Shown piece after piece: positions 1 to 10,675 of a DNA stretch of 64,000 nt (its first letter is position 1; every line of letters starts with the position of its first letter). The stretch is from positions 8,579,073-8,643,072 of the forward strand of contig OX459102.1 of the NCBI GenBank assembly GCA_949775045.1, read 5' to 3'. The DNA is from Metridium senile (lineage: Eukaryota; Cnidaria; Anthozoa; Actiniaria; Metridiidae). Under the pieces are notes generated by a model that was not told the origin of the DNA, ran no database searches, and saw only the letters and a list, made by a program, of their open reading frames with translations. A program made the translations under genes and the position numbers.

Positions 1-338
1 AATAAATATGGATCACGATCGATGAAGTATTCTTTTCTCTCCTTGTCGTAGAACTTGTGGATCATTGTACTGCCCAGAACCGTGTTAGGATGTTTCTTTA
101 ATGTGCTTTCCCAGGTTTCAAATCGACTGCCGCTAACGTTAAATACAATTCTCTTATCTTCAGCATATGGTCGCAAACCAGCTCGATAAATCGCCTCTTC
201 AGCCTTCGTTCGTGTCACTTGGCTGTATCTTGGCTGTGATTTTGTGCTTGATGTGTAGTTGATATTATTACTGTAGATGCTGGCTTTGCTGAAGACCGAG
301 TTCGATCGACCTCCGCTTGCCACGGTTCCGTGAAACAT
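1..338 (-). CDS. Shal-like (Kv4-type) voltage-gated K+ channel, N-terminal part, runs off left edge
   Basis: Tetrameric voltage-gated potassium channel subunit of the plasma membrane; only the cytoplasmic N-terminus and the first half of the T1 tetramerisation domain are inside the window. Reading starts at ATG 338-336, with an in-frame TGA three codons upstream, and stays open for 112 codons to the edge. After a Ser/Thr/Asn-rich leader of about 65 residues come T1 motifs typical of Shal: NVSGSRFETW, then HPNTVLGS, KFYD and EYFIDRDPY. The same blocks occur in the Kv gene at 28824-30953 ([26 protein letters not shown]), so the two are paralogues on the same strand. The KChIP-binding hydrophobic N-terminus of vertebrate Kv4 is not seen. 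Membrane segments and pore lie outside the window, so subfamily and intactness cannot be fully checked. A 27-bp array sits just upstream of the start. Confidence 0.85.
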   Translation of the reverse strand, partial: MFHGTVASGGRSNSVFSKASIYSNNINYTSSTKSQPRYSQVTRTKAEEAIYRAGLRPYAEDKRIVFNVSGSRFETWESTLKKHPNTVLGSTMIHKFYDKERKEYFIDRDPYL

Positions 339-360
339 TGGAAATCATTGAAATATCTCT

Positions 361-457
361 TTCGAACGTTTGATCGGGAATGTTTCTTTCGAACGTTTGA
401 TCGTAAACGGCCCTTTCGAACGTTAGATCGTGAATGTCTAATTCGAACGTTTGATCG
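361..457. repeat. 27-bp tandem repeat, four copies, upstream of the Kv start codon
   Basis: The core TTCGAACGTTTGATC begins at 361, 388, 415 and 442, exactly 27 bp apart, with variable spacers. Degenerate copies occur at about 596 and 728. The array starts 23 bp upstream of the Kv ATG on the minus strand, so it lies in the 5'UTR or promoter. A 69-codon minus-strand upstream frame (477-268) reads through it as a nine-residue repeat around DQTFER and overlaps the Kv start in another frame. Confidence 0.8.
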
Positions 458-1055
458 TAGTGTTTAGTAAGCCTCACATGTATTGACAGGCCCCTATTTG
501 TATTGAAAACCCTTAAAGCAATGTTACGGCGAATCTGATTGGCCCCCTACCTTGATCACTGCTTCTCTTGAAGATTTCACTTCAAATTGACTCTTTTGAA
601 CGTTTGATCGCAGTCTTTATTCAGCCTCGCAAATTGCTATTGGTAATTCTCCAGCAATACTTAAACGAATTCGATTGGCTCTTTCAAAACATGTCGCTTT
701 CTGATTCTGTGGCTTGTTTTAAATGACTGTTTGGAACGCCTAATCGCTGTGATTACCTAACCTCACCAATTTCCGTGTGGAGTTCCTCAATATTTCTTCA
801 ACAATCTTGACTGACTACGTGGGTTGATTTCTTGATATTTTCAGGCCAATTATGCTTTACTCTCCGTGATGAATCAATCAAACGCACTTCCTGCCGACAT
901 AAAAAAACACATAGTTATACACAGTTTGACTTGTTCTAATTTTAGTCCTTAAATCCTTGTATATGTATTTTAAAATATGCAAAGTGTTGTTGCTCGTTGA
1001 TCAAGATAAGCCTTAAATCCTGACGCGTACTGATGGTTTTCAATTTACGAACTGA
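458..1055. other. Upstream flank of the Kv gene, no gene seen
   Basis: Apart from two degenerate copies of the 27-bp core near 596 and 728 I see no coding exon, RNA gene or element. It probably holds the promoter of the minus-strand Kv gene, but no core promoter motif can be called. Confidence 0.4.
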
Positions 1056-1184
1056 AATACTCCAGGTTTACGTTATCTATCACCGCTGTACTATTTGACA
1101 AAAGGCGCATTCAGTGCAGGCTAAGCCTCGATTTGTTGTCATTAATCAAAAATCCCAAGCCAAGCACGAAACAATGATTGGTGT

Positions 1185-1680
1185 TCCAAATTTCATTCTA
1201 TTACCTATCGTTTATATTAAACACTGACGCAGCCTATACTAATTTACTCGCTAGTTTCTATTTCTATTTTTTACGGTGTTACAAATTTCATTCTATTACC
1301 TATCGTTTATATCAAAAACCGACGCAGCCTATACTAATTTACTCGCTAGTTTCTATTTCTATTTTTTACGGTGTTACAAATTTCATTCTATTACCTATCG
1401 TTTATATTAGCCTCCTCCGCAGGCATCTCTTAGGCAGAAAAAACGAAGAAAAAGAAAAAACACGTCGCGGGCTTCTAACCCCAAAATCACGAAAATCTAT
1501 CTCGGACTCAGGAGTTGCCTGCGGAGGAGGCTACGTTTATATCAAAAACCGACGCAGCCTATACTAGTTTACTCTCTAGTTTCTATTTCTATTTTTTACA
1601 GTGTTACAAATTTCATTCTATTACCTATCGTTTATATCAAAACCCGACGCAGCCTATACTAGTTTACTAGCTAGTTTCCA
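1185..1680 (+). repeat. 95-bp tandem repeat array
   Basis: Monomer contains TTACGGTGTTACAAATTTCA, ATTACCTATCGTTTATATCA and CGACGCAGCCTATACTAG. About four copies, inside MITE A. The same monomer recurs at 9510-9790, 19480-19900 (reverse), 38890-39310, 39580-39620 and 57390-57475. Confidence 0.85.
1408..1533. mobile_element. MITE family B copy 1 (126 bp) with 9-bp target duplication
   Basis: Terminal inverted repeats start TAGCCTCCTCCGCAGGCA (about 22 bp, one mismatch). Flanked by a 9-bp direct repeat CGTTTATAT (1399-1407 and 1534-1542), a stretch present once in uninterrupted monomers of the host array. A second copy at 48089-48252 has a different 9-bp duplication. Nine-bp duplications are typical of Mutator-like transposons. 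It splits one 95-bp monomer, so it is the youngest layer here. Confidence 0.9.
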
Positions 1681-1780
1681 TTAATAGAAAACAAATTTAC
1701 TCAGAATTGAGGCTATCCCTGTGCAAATGCGCCTTTAGTCAAATAGTACAGCGGTGCTAGATAACACGAAACTGATATAT

Positions 1781-2575
1781 ACTATTTGATGCTGCTGCTT
1801 AAACTATATATTAAATATAAGGCTAAATGTGTAGATTCAGCTATATTATACTACTGCTATATTATTCTCTGGGGATTCCGAGAATCTCCTCACTTTCTGG
1901 TTTTATAAAAAAGCTAGTTTTCCTCGAAATACTGATAAAAAAGTGTGAAATGCATTCAGCTTGCTTTTGAATCATGATCAAATAGCTTTAGTTGACGCTT
2001 TACTTCGTTTTTTTTTAATACTATAGGTAATGTCAACTTGACTGATATATGCTGTTCTTTAAAATTAGCTAAAGATAAGGTTTGACTTACTCCAAAACAG
2101 CGAGGCTCACTTTTTTTTCAATATATACTAGCGGGTAATTTCGTGCTGTAATGTTTTTATACGCTTTTAAATGAGCTATATCTGTAGTTGTCCAATAAAT
2201 ACCCCAATCTGTATAGATTCATATATTAGTAGCTTTGAATCATGAAAAGGCTTTACTTACAAAACATTGTAGAAGAAGCTGCGAAATATCCACGTTGCAT
2301 TTGCTTTTTCTATATACTATAGGTAATTATATATTTTCCTGATATATCTTGAATATGGAGAGATTCACTTAGCTTATGAATCAAATAAAACTTTCTAGAA
2401 AAGGCTTTGAAATATCCACATTGCATTTGCTTTTTCTATACTATAGGTAATTTCTAGCTATATTGCGTTTAAAGGCTATATAGCTATATATTTTCCTGAT
2501 ATATCTTCGAATATGGAGAGATTCACTTAGCTTTTGAATCAAGATAAAGTTCTAGATAACACTCAAATCTCGCTG
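1781..2575. repeat. Degenerate ~120-bp tandem repeat region
   Basis: The phrases CTATACTATAGGTAATT, GATATATCTTGAATATGG and GAGATTCACTTAGCTT recur with roughly 120-130 bp spacing, clearest at 2250-2560. No coding exon is seen. Confidence 0.55.
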
Positions 2576-3594
2576 CTCCGTGCTCTTGCCTTTCTAGGTT
2601 ATTCCAGTTTTAAGGATTTTAGAATAAACCTTCCATCTAGCTCTTCAAATCATTAGCAGTTCTAGAATATACGAAATGCTTAACTTTGTGTTAATAAATC
2701 CATACAGATAAATTGCCCTGATAAGGCGCTTGGCGCTTGAACTTGCTTTTTCGATTACTACAAGTAATTATTGTCCTCACCGTTTACATTCTAGTAAATG
2801 CCTCGGGTGTTCTTGGAAAAGACGTCATTCGACTGCAGCAGTTTAAAAAATCACAACAATTGACCAAAACTAATTCGTTGAAATGCTCTCCAAAAGCGTT
2901 CGTTAATAGTTTTTGAAATGGTATATATCGTGGTTGAGCATGTGGTTAGTCAAGGGAGAGATATCTATCTGAAAGAAGACAATCAATAATACTTGTAATC
3001 GTTTATACTATACACGTTACGAGAGAGACAATAGGCAAAGACAAGCTTAGCGTGATAGCTTTTTTACTGTGATTTTTTACGGTATGAATTAGGAATTTTG
3101 TATTCTACCATGGTGAAAAATTCATAAGTATAGATCAAGTCAGTTTATTTTTAGAAGTGTCAAACATCCGTTTTACAAAAATATAATATTTCGTGACCGG
3201 CTAAAACTGATAATGTTTTTATTATAGTTATTGTAATACCACAATTTGATTGCTAGCTACCAGATTTTAGCTCAACTAACTTACAATTTTAAAGTATCAT
3301 TTCAGTTTTATAGATCTAAAATGTTGTAAAAGTATGTTTTTTTTCGTGAGGTGAGCCGGATTTTTTCCCTCCATGTTGTCAAGCTTGGTATGATTTATGA
3401 ATTATTAATATGACACGGTAAAAGGTCTTTTAAAAAAAAAATATATTAATAATAATTAAAGCTCTGTCTAAATGTTCGCTCTAGATTTCTAAATATCGTT
3501 TTTCTTATTATCGCTTGCAACATATACGTTTTTAACGATATTTCTTTACTGGTATTAAAATGGTTCACGATTTTTGAACTTGATTTTTCGAACG
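2576..3594. other. AT-rich intergenic DNA, nothing recognised
   Basis: No conserved reading frame, splice-bounded exon, RNA gene or obvious repeat was found on either strand. Confidence 0.4.
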
Positions 3595-3910
3595 TGTCAC
3601 TCATGTTAAAATCAGAATTTCTCAAAATTTCTCAAAATTTCAGATTTACGAAACCTGACATGGAAAATATACTATTCGGACTATTCGAAATAGAAATTGG
3701 AAAAACTTATTTAAAAACATCATGTTACAATTGAAATCTCTCAAAATTTCAAAATTTCAAATTTACGAAACCTGACATGGAAAATAAACTATTCGAAATA
3801 GAAATTCAAAAAGCCTAATAAAAACATGTTAAAATCAAACTTTGTCAAAAGTACATAACGCTAAATTTACTAAACCTAACACCTATAATACTATTCGAAA
3901 TAAAATATTC
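3595..3910. repeat. ~115-bp tandem repeat, about three copies
   Basis: Each copy contains TTCTCAAAATTTCA, TTTACGAAACCTGACATGG and ACTATTCGAAATAGAAATT. Copies diverge progressively to the right. 3911-4290 holds no gene. Confidence 0.7.
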
Positions 3911-4289
3911 AAAGACCCAATAATCACATCAACCCTTACCATAATCTCTCCAAGTTAAAATTTTACAACCAATCAATCTGTAATTTAGATGCAAATTGGT
4001 TCTGTGCCATCAAAAGGCTATTACATTCTCATTAAAGTTACCTTAATCACGAACACACGTCCAAAGAAAAAATACTGTAGTATGACCGGCCCAACAGACA
4101 CTTTCAAGCAATACAAATACTCAAATGAACTCGTAGCCAAAGTATAAATGTTTATGTAGCGCGTTGATTTGTGTATAACTCGGTTATTGTATGTTTACCA
4201 TGTATGTCAGTAAGTTCCAGTCGATCCCGGTAGAAGTCTCAGCGTGATCTGATTTGAATGGCACGTGGATTTGGCTTTTATATGATAAA

Positions 4290-4640
4290 TACACCTATTT
4301 TAAAGAGGTTGTCCACGGCGATATGTCATTTTAAGACTGAAATGAATTACATACATCTATTTTACTGGGTTGTCCGATAGGTAATTCAAAGACGGAAAGG
4401 AATTATAGACATACACCTATTAAAAAAAGGTTGCCCAAGGCGATAGGTCATTTTAAGATGGAAATGAATTACAAGCATACACTTATTTCAAAAAGGTTGT
4501 CCAAGGCTATGGGTCATTTCAAGACGGAAAGGAATTAAAGGCATACACCCATTTCAAAAAGGTTGTCCAAGGCGATAGGTCATTTCAAGACGGAAATAAG
4601 CTATAGACATACACCTATTTCAAAAAGGTTGTCCAATGCG
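4290..4640. repeat. 66-bp array, monomer = arm of a Tc1-type MITE
   Basis: Monomer contains ACACCTATTTCAAAAAGGTT, GTCCAAGGCGATAGGTCATT and GACGGAAAGGAATTATAGG, about five copies. Related arrays are at 23505-23690 and 33594-33955. The monomer start matches the terminal inverted repeat of the MITE at 39312-39572. Confidence 0.8.
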
Positions 4641-4995
4641 ATAGAAAATAAATTATAGATATATAGGCATACATCTAAACGCGAATAATCGACTTCTATC
4701 ATTATTCTCGCCAAAACCAAGGAGGTTATTGTTGAGTTATTATGGACATACATCTATATACGAATAATCGAGGTGCTTACAATCATTATTCTTGTCGAGA
4801 ACATGGAGGTTATTGTTGAGTTATTATGGACATACATCTATATACGAATAATCGAGGTGCTTACAATCATTATTCTTGTCGAGAACATGGAGGTTATTGT
4901 TGAGATATTATGGGTATACATCTAAACACGAATTACCCTGCGAGCAGAGATTTCTTTCTCTCTTAAGACAATCGAGGTGCTTACAATTACTATTC
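4641..4995. repeat. ~84-bp tandem repeat
   Basis: Monomer includes CGAATAATCGAGGTGCTTAC, AATCATTATTCTTGTCGAGA and ACATGGAGGTTATTGTTGAG. About four copies. A reverse-oriented single copy lies at about 32025-32095. Confidence 0.75.
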
Positions 4996-5059
4996 TCGTC
5001 AAGAACATGTAGGTTTTGTTTTTCAAAATACGATATAAGTAAAGCAATAGACTCCTTAA

Positions 5060-5236
5060 CAGTTCCCTGCGTTATCTTGAAAGGTAGCCGGGCCTTTGCA
5101 TTGAAGGAAAGATGGATCAGAGACACGTGAATAATTGTCCGGCAAGGTGTTAAATGGTCTCTATCATTGCATGTTCAACATTCGTCTCGCTTCGATGCAA
5201 ATTCCCTGCTACCTTTCAAGATGGCACAGGACACTG
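5060..5236. mobile_element. Inverted-repeat MITE (family with 32440-32829)
   Basis: Left end CAGTTCCCTGCG.TATCTTGAAAGGTAGC pairs with the right end (CTACCTTTCAAGATGGCACAG). The second copy at 32440-32829 has the same ends. No coding capacity. Confidence 0.7.
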
Positions 5237-5594
5237 TCAAGGGGACTTATAAAAAGGATAAGGAAATGGCTCAAGTGCTTCAATTAAAACTATATCCCAA
5301 ATCCTTTTGTAATCTTCCTTAGTACAATTCTTGGTATCACTTGAAGAAAAATATCTCGAGTTTCAAGCAGCATAGGCTTTTTTTACAGATGATATCATTA
5401 TTTACATCTCGTACAGGGAAGCCACTTTCAAAAAAAAAAAAAAAAATGCCACAGGTTTTGCCTGTATTCTTTGACTAATTTTCATACAATCAACACAGCC
5501 CATAGTAAGGCAAGAAATGCATGTATCAACAAATGATGAAAGGACCGGCTGAAAGTATAATACCACTGACAGGTTTTGTCCCTACCACAGTAGA
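5237..5594. other. Intergenic, nothing recognised
   Basis: No coding or repeat structure was recognised apart from an A-run near 5430. Confidence 0.4.
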
Positions 5595-5930
5595 GTCACA
5601 GTAAAAATGTTTACTTATACACCGTATAAAAGAGAATGTTACTCATTAATTAATCCTTCGTCAGAGTAATAATGGTAAATTATACATCATATAAAAGAGA
5701 ATTTTACTTACTGACTTTTGGGACGTTAATCCTTTGTCGGAGTAAAAATGGTAACTTATACATCGTATAAAAGAGAATGTTACTTACTTTTAGGACGTTA
5801 AACGGCTTCGTCGTTACCATAAAAATGGTAACTTATACATCGTATAAAAGAGAGTCACTCGTGTTACTTACTGACTTTAAATTTTGGGGCGTTAATCCAT
5901 CGTCCAAATAACAAAATTATAATTTCTAAA
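5595..5930 (-). repeat. ~78-bp array related to the CGACGAAGG leader
   Basis: On the minus strand each unit reads TTTTTACTCCGACGAAGGAT, then TAACGTCC, CGTCAGTAAG, TTTTATACG and GTATAAGTTACC. About four copies; a second array of the same monomer is at 34130-34440. The CGACGAAGG...CGTCAGTAA core equals the leader found beside the 95-bp arrays. Confidence 0.75.
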
Positions 5931-6085
5931 GAGTGTTTAATTACTGTCGACGTTTTTATGAGGCTTACACTTTCCATCGGAGTCTCAGTCTCTTTACGTG
6001 TCTGGTCCTTATCCTTATCATACAAAAGGAAATAATGCTGTTGTAAATAAATTCGTAGAACTCTAATGGTATTTTCGTATAAGTA

Positions 6086-6362
6086 TATAGCTAATTAAAT
6101 TAATTTCGTCGCTGAAACAAGCCTAAAGCCTAATCTTGAGAGCGAAAGTGGTCGTGGGATTTTAAAATTTCATGAATTTTAAAGATTCCTAGACCGTAAT
6201 TTGTGTTTCTGTTTCCACTGAAGAACACTTGCAAATACACGTTGAATGTTTTACACGCTTTGCACGCCTCATTCGCCTCGATAAAAGATATCCCACGATC
6301 CCTTTCGGTCTGACGATTAGGCTTTAGGCATTACAAATAAGCGACAACGTTTAGCTATATGA
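6086..6362. mobile_element. MITE with GCCTAAAGCCTAATC inverted repeats
   Basis: Left arm TATAGCTAA...GCCTAAAGCCTAATC followed by GAGCGAAAGTGGTCGTGGGA. The right arm is its inverse, ending GATTAGGCTTTAGGC...TTAGCTATAT. A copy lacking the right end is at 16218-16450. 5931-6085 holds no gene. Confidence 0.75.
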
Positions 6363-6826
6363 TTAGCTATATGATTAGTATAATTAGTATAATTCAAATC
6401 TTATTTCGACTATTTTTGACTTTAAAAGCTAATATATTTATTTTTGCAGAACTTCACCGACCAGTATTTTTGTATTTGTCTTTTATGTTAAGCTTTTCAG
6501 TGTATTCCTTCTAAGGAATAATTCTAATATTAATAATAAAATAATGATAATTATTATTATGCGAAACCAGTTTTTACTTTTTTCAAAATTATTTTTGTAA
6601 CTTATACTTGTTTATTGCTCATACGAAATCAGTTCTCATTTCATCAGCTAATAATGAATGCCATAATTATATTTTCTCTACATTTGCAAAAAACATGTTC
6701 TCGAATTGTATTAGGAAGTATACTTGTTTATAAATCCAAAAATAATTAGATACTTTTCTTTGCTCTTTCAATTGTAAAACGTGAATTATTCCTGTGAATA
6801 TGACATGAGTGTGCCAGCTCATACCC
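6363..6826. other. AT-rich intergenic, nothing recognised
   Basis: No exon, RNA gene or repeat array recognised. Confidence 0.4.
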
Positions 6827-6963
6827 CTTTCCCGTATTCGCTTGGATGATCACAAGACAAAGGCTCCAAGTCGAGACTGAACTTGATTCTTTTATTTATC
6901 ATACAAGGCCAACCTCGACTTGAGACCATTGTTTTGTGACCATCCAAGCCGAATTCGGGAAAG
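6827..6963. mobile_element. Short inverted-repeat element
   Basis: Left arm CTTTCCCGTATTCGCTTGGA and CAAGTCGAG are mirrored by CTCGACTTG and TCCAAGCCGAATTCGGGAAA on the right. About 137 bp in total. Confidence 0.7.
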
Positions 6964-7470
6964 TTCTATTAAACTACTAAACTGTTCTTATTATTATTCA
7001 TAGCTTTTGAATATAGTTTCTTATACTATATCATTGTACACCAACATATTCAGTTCTAAGTGATGCTCGTTTACTGAAAACTGTTTATCAAATAATTAAG
7101 AAAACCATTATTTTTTTTCCTATATTTACCTTAGGCAGATAGTTAACCCTCTCAACAAATTTCTCGACTTAATTTTCAGCTCGAGCAAGACAGCACATAC
7201 AATCCCACTTTTTGATTTTATCTCAACATGGCCGTCTATGTTTTTACGGAAATGGCCTGTGTTATCAGATCCTTTTAGCAAGATATCATCGTAATTGTAG
7301 TACAAAATGCATTCGTTAGTCCAGTTAGTAATTATCCTTTTAACGAAAACGGAAACAGCACTTGTAGGTTTTAGAGAATAGCTATCAAATTGCGCTTAAA
7401 ATTCGCAAAAACACTAATTCCTAATTGGCTGATGTTTCGTTGTTGGTAAGTGTTTTTGGGTTTATGACTC
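6964..7470. other. AT-rich intergenic, nothing recognised
   Basis: No supported feature. Confidence 0.4.
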
Positions 7471-8080
7471 GTTGTATATTATATTTTGTTATTATATATT
7501 ATATTTTGTTATTATATATTATATTTTGTTATTATATATATTATATTTTGTTATTATATATTATATTTTGTTATTATATATATTATATTTTGTTATTATA
7601 TATTATATTTTGTTATTATATATATTATATTTTGTTATTATATATTATATTTTGTTATTATATATTATATTTTGTTATTATATATATTATATTTTGTTAT
7701 TATATATTATATTTTGTTATTATATATATTATATTTTGTTATTATATATTATATTTTGTTATTATATATTATATTTTGTTATTATATATATTATATTTTG
7801 TTATTATATATATTATATTTTGTTATTATATATATTATATTTTGTTATTATATATTATATTTTGTTATTATATATATTATATTTTGTTATTATATATTAT
7901 ATTTTGTTATTATATATATTATATTTTGTTATTATATATATTATATTTTGTTATTATATATATTATATTTTGTTATTATATATATTATATTTTGTTATTA
8001 TATATATCATATTTTGTTATTATATATTATATTTTGTTATTATATATATTATATTTTGTTATTATATATTATATTTGTTA
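7471..8080. repeat. AT-rich minisatellite, alternating 20- and 22-bp units
   Basis: Unit TATATTATATTTTGTTATTA with an optional extra TA, about 29 copies with very few substitutions. All plus frames are open because the units lack stops; this is compositional, not coding. Confidence 0.95.
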
Positions 8081-8136
8081 ACAAGTCAGTATAAATAGAA
8101 AAATGAAAGGTTTTTTTTCGTGCTTCAGTGAATTAC

Positions 8137-8396
8137 CTTGTTTGTCTGTTTGTTTGTCTGTTTGTTTGTCTCAGTTTGTTTGTTTGTCTGTTTGTTTGTT
8201 TGTTTGTCTGTTTGGTTGGTTGTTTTTCTGTTTGTTTGTTTGTTCTTCTGTTTGTTTGTTTGTCTGTTCGTTTTTTTCATTGTCTGTTTGTTTGTTTGAG
8301 TATCTTTTTTTAATGGTTCGTTTGCCGTTTATTTGTTTTATTTCGTTTGTTTATGTATTTGTTTGTTTGTTTATTTATTTATTTGTTTCTTAGTCA
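8137..8396. repeat. (TTTG)n microsatellite
   Basis: Imperfect TTTG/TCTG repeats. Open frames rich in Cys, Leu, Phe and Val are artefacts. Confidence 0.9.
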
Positions 8397-8439
8397 CTCA
8401 ACCAGTAACATCCTAGCTAGTTTCGTACTTTTTTACTCC

Positions 8440-9000
8440 AATTTTTATAATTAATTAAATTGTTACTTTATAAACAGCGACGCAGTCCACACCGAGTTTA
8501 ACCGCTAGTTATCGTACATTTTTACTCCAAACTTGTTCCATTCAATTAACGCCAACGCAGTTTATCGTACATTTATACTCCAACTATTGCATTATAAACA
8601 CCAACGCAGTCTATGCAAGTTTAACCGCTAGTTATTGTACATTTTTACTCAAAAAATGATACTTTAAATTAACGCAAACGCAGTCCACCCAAGTTTAACC
8701 GCTAGTTATCGTACATTTTAATTTTCTTCCAATTGTTACGTTATAAACACCAACGCAGTCCACGCAAGTTTAACCGCCAGTTATTGTACTTTTTTTCTCA
8801 AAAAATGATACTTTAAATTAACGCAAAGCAGTACACCCAAGTTTAACCGCTAGTTATCGTACATTTTTTCTCCAATTGTTACATTATAAACACCAACGCA
8901 GCTCACGCAAGTTTAACCGCCAGTTATCGTACATTTTTTACTCCAAAATTGTTACATTTAATTAACGCCAACGCAGTCGACCCAAGTTTAACGGCTACTT
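8440..9000 (+). repeat. ~80-bp tandem array, relative of the 95-bp family
   Basis: Units contain AACACCAACGCAGTCCAC, AAGTTTAACCGCTAGTTATC and GTACATTTTTACTCCAA. About seven copies alternate between two subtypes. The order of blocks matches the 95-bp monomer. An isolated piece occurs at about 33310-33385. Confidence 0.8.
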
Positions 9001-9465
9001 TTTATACATTTGTAAAAACTAATCTATTACCATACCTTTTTGCTTCAATTGTTTCCTTACAAAGGCAGACACAGTCCAATCCTGCTCCGTTCCTTATTGA
9101 AATCTCTCCAAACCTACTTTTTCTTTTCTTGGAGCTCAAATGTGATCTTGAAATGTGATTTCAAGGTTTATTTTAATATTCGCGTTTTAAAGAAAATATC
9201 TTACTAAAAGGGTTTGTACGATTTCTGTATTCAAGGTATTGAGATAAGCCTACTTAGGTCCTAGTTTAAATGATTTCCAAGTACTGTGTTACTCGAAGAA
9301 ATTGGACATGAAATGCGCAAAGGGCGACTAAAAGCTTCCTTAATTGGCATACTCAAATAAGACCCCGTATGTCGTTTTGGCTCCTTTTGTTGTGTAAGGA
9401 TAACAATCAAATCAATCAATAATTATATATTGTAGATTGTAGATTATTTATTATATATATTTTTA
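9001..9465. other. Intergenic, nothing recognised
   Basis: A weakly related last array unit fades out; no exon is supported. Confidence 0.4.
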
Positions 9466-9790
9466 CACCGACGAAGGGCTAAAGCTCGAAACGTCAGTAA
9501 AGTTAAGTCAACATTTTTTACGGTGTTACAAATTTAATTATATTACCTATCGTTGTCAAACACCGACACAGCCTATACTAGTTTACTCGCTAGTTTCTAT
9601 TTCTATTTTTTACGGTGTTACAAATTTCATTCTATTACCTATCGTTTATATGAAACACCGACACAGCCTATACAAGTTTACTCGCTAGTTTCTATTTCAA
9701 TTTTTTACGGTGTTACAAATTTCATTGTATTACCTATCGTTTATATCAAACACCGACGCAGCCTATACTAGTTCACTCGCTTGTCTCCGG
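9466..9790 (+). mobile_element. Composite element: CGACGAAGG leader plus 95-bp array
   Basis: A leader (CGACGAAGGGCTAAAGCTCG, AAACGTCAGTAAAGTTAAGT) runs directly into about three 95-bp monomers. The same leader-plus-array order recurs at 19480-19945 (reverse) and 38830-39310. A conserved leader plus variable tandem core resembles non-autonomous Helentron/HINE elements; that class is inference. Confidence 0.65.
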
Positions 9791-10139
9791 CAATCAATAA
9801 TATTATATATATTGTAAAAATTAAATAAAAATTAAATATATTTAAAATTATATTGATTATATAAATATTATAGTCAGACAAAAACGTTTTTTTTATACAT
9901 CAAAATACAGGCACTAGATGTTAAGAATAATTTGGTAGAGTACAAACGTTAAAAGCCTTCAACATAAATAGTAATAAATGGTGATATTTTATGTTAATTC
10001 TATTGTTTAACTGCACTATTTAGTACTAATTAGTACTACTTGTTTCACGGGTATAATATTTGCACTATACTGTAGTTAAGTATATATCTAATTCATGTTT
10101 GTGTATTATGATAATCGTGATGACAACCTATGACTGTTG
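9791..10139. other. AT-rich intergenic, nothing recognised
   Basis: No supported feature. Confidence 0.4.
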
Positions 10140-10675
10140 CAATCTTTATCATCATCATCATCATCACCGTCATCATCATCATTATTATGATAATTATGCA
10201 TATCACGTTCATTCTCATCATCATTCTCATTCTCATCATCATCATTATCATTAACATCATCATCATCATTAACAAATCATGATTATCATCATCACCATCA
10301 TCATTATCACAACCATAATCATGATCCCCTCCATCATCATCAATATCATCAAAACCATCATTATCAACATCATAAATCTCATCACCACCATCATGATCAT
10401 CATCACCATCATCATTATCACCATCACGATCCCCACCACCATCATCAATATAATCATCACCATCTTGATCATCATCACCATCATCATTATCACCACCATA
10501 ATCATGATCCCCACCATCACAATCAATATCATCAAAACCATCATTAACATCATCATCAATATTATCATCGTCGTCATCAACACCATCTTCAATGTAATCA
10601 CCATCAGTATCATCATCATTATCATCATCATTGTCATCATCATCGTCATCATCAACTTCGTCACCATTGCTATTC
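10140..10675. repeat. (CAT/ATC)n microsatellite
   Basis: Imperfect trinucleotide array; open frames of Ile/Thr or Met on both strands are artefacts. Confidence 0.95.

Larger units (their letters stand above)
1056..1780. mobile_element. MITE family A copy 1, split by nested insertions
   Basis: Left arm from 1056 and right arm to 1780 are inverted copies of the family-A terminus. That terminus reads ATACTCCAGTTTCATG, then TTATCTAGCACCGCTGTAC, then GACAAAAGGCGCATTTGCA. Other copies are at 26996-27206, 29284-29525 and 32840-33045, each 200-250 bp long. Here the centre is expanded by a 95-bp tandem array, itself interrupted by a second MITE. No transposase is present. Confidence 0.75.

Noticed and set aside
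1178..1567. 129-codon frame rich in Tyr, Phe and Leu
   Set aside because: Spans the 95-bp array and a MITE; the same peptide pattern appears at every 95-bp array.
7425..8098. Three overlapping ~200-codon frames of Tyr/Ile/Leu/Cys
   Set aside because: They are readings of the 20/22-bp AT-rich minisatellite in all three frames; no real protein composition.
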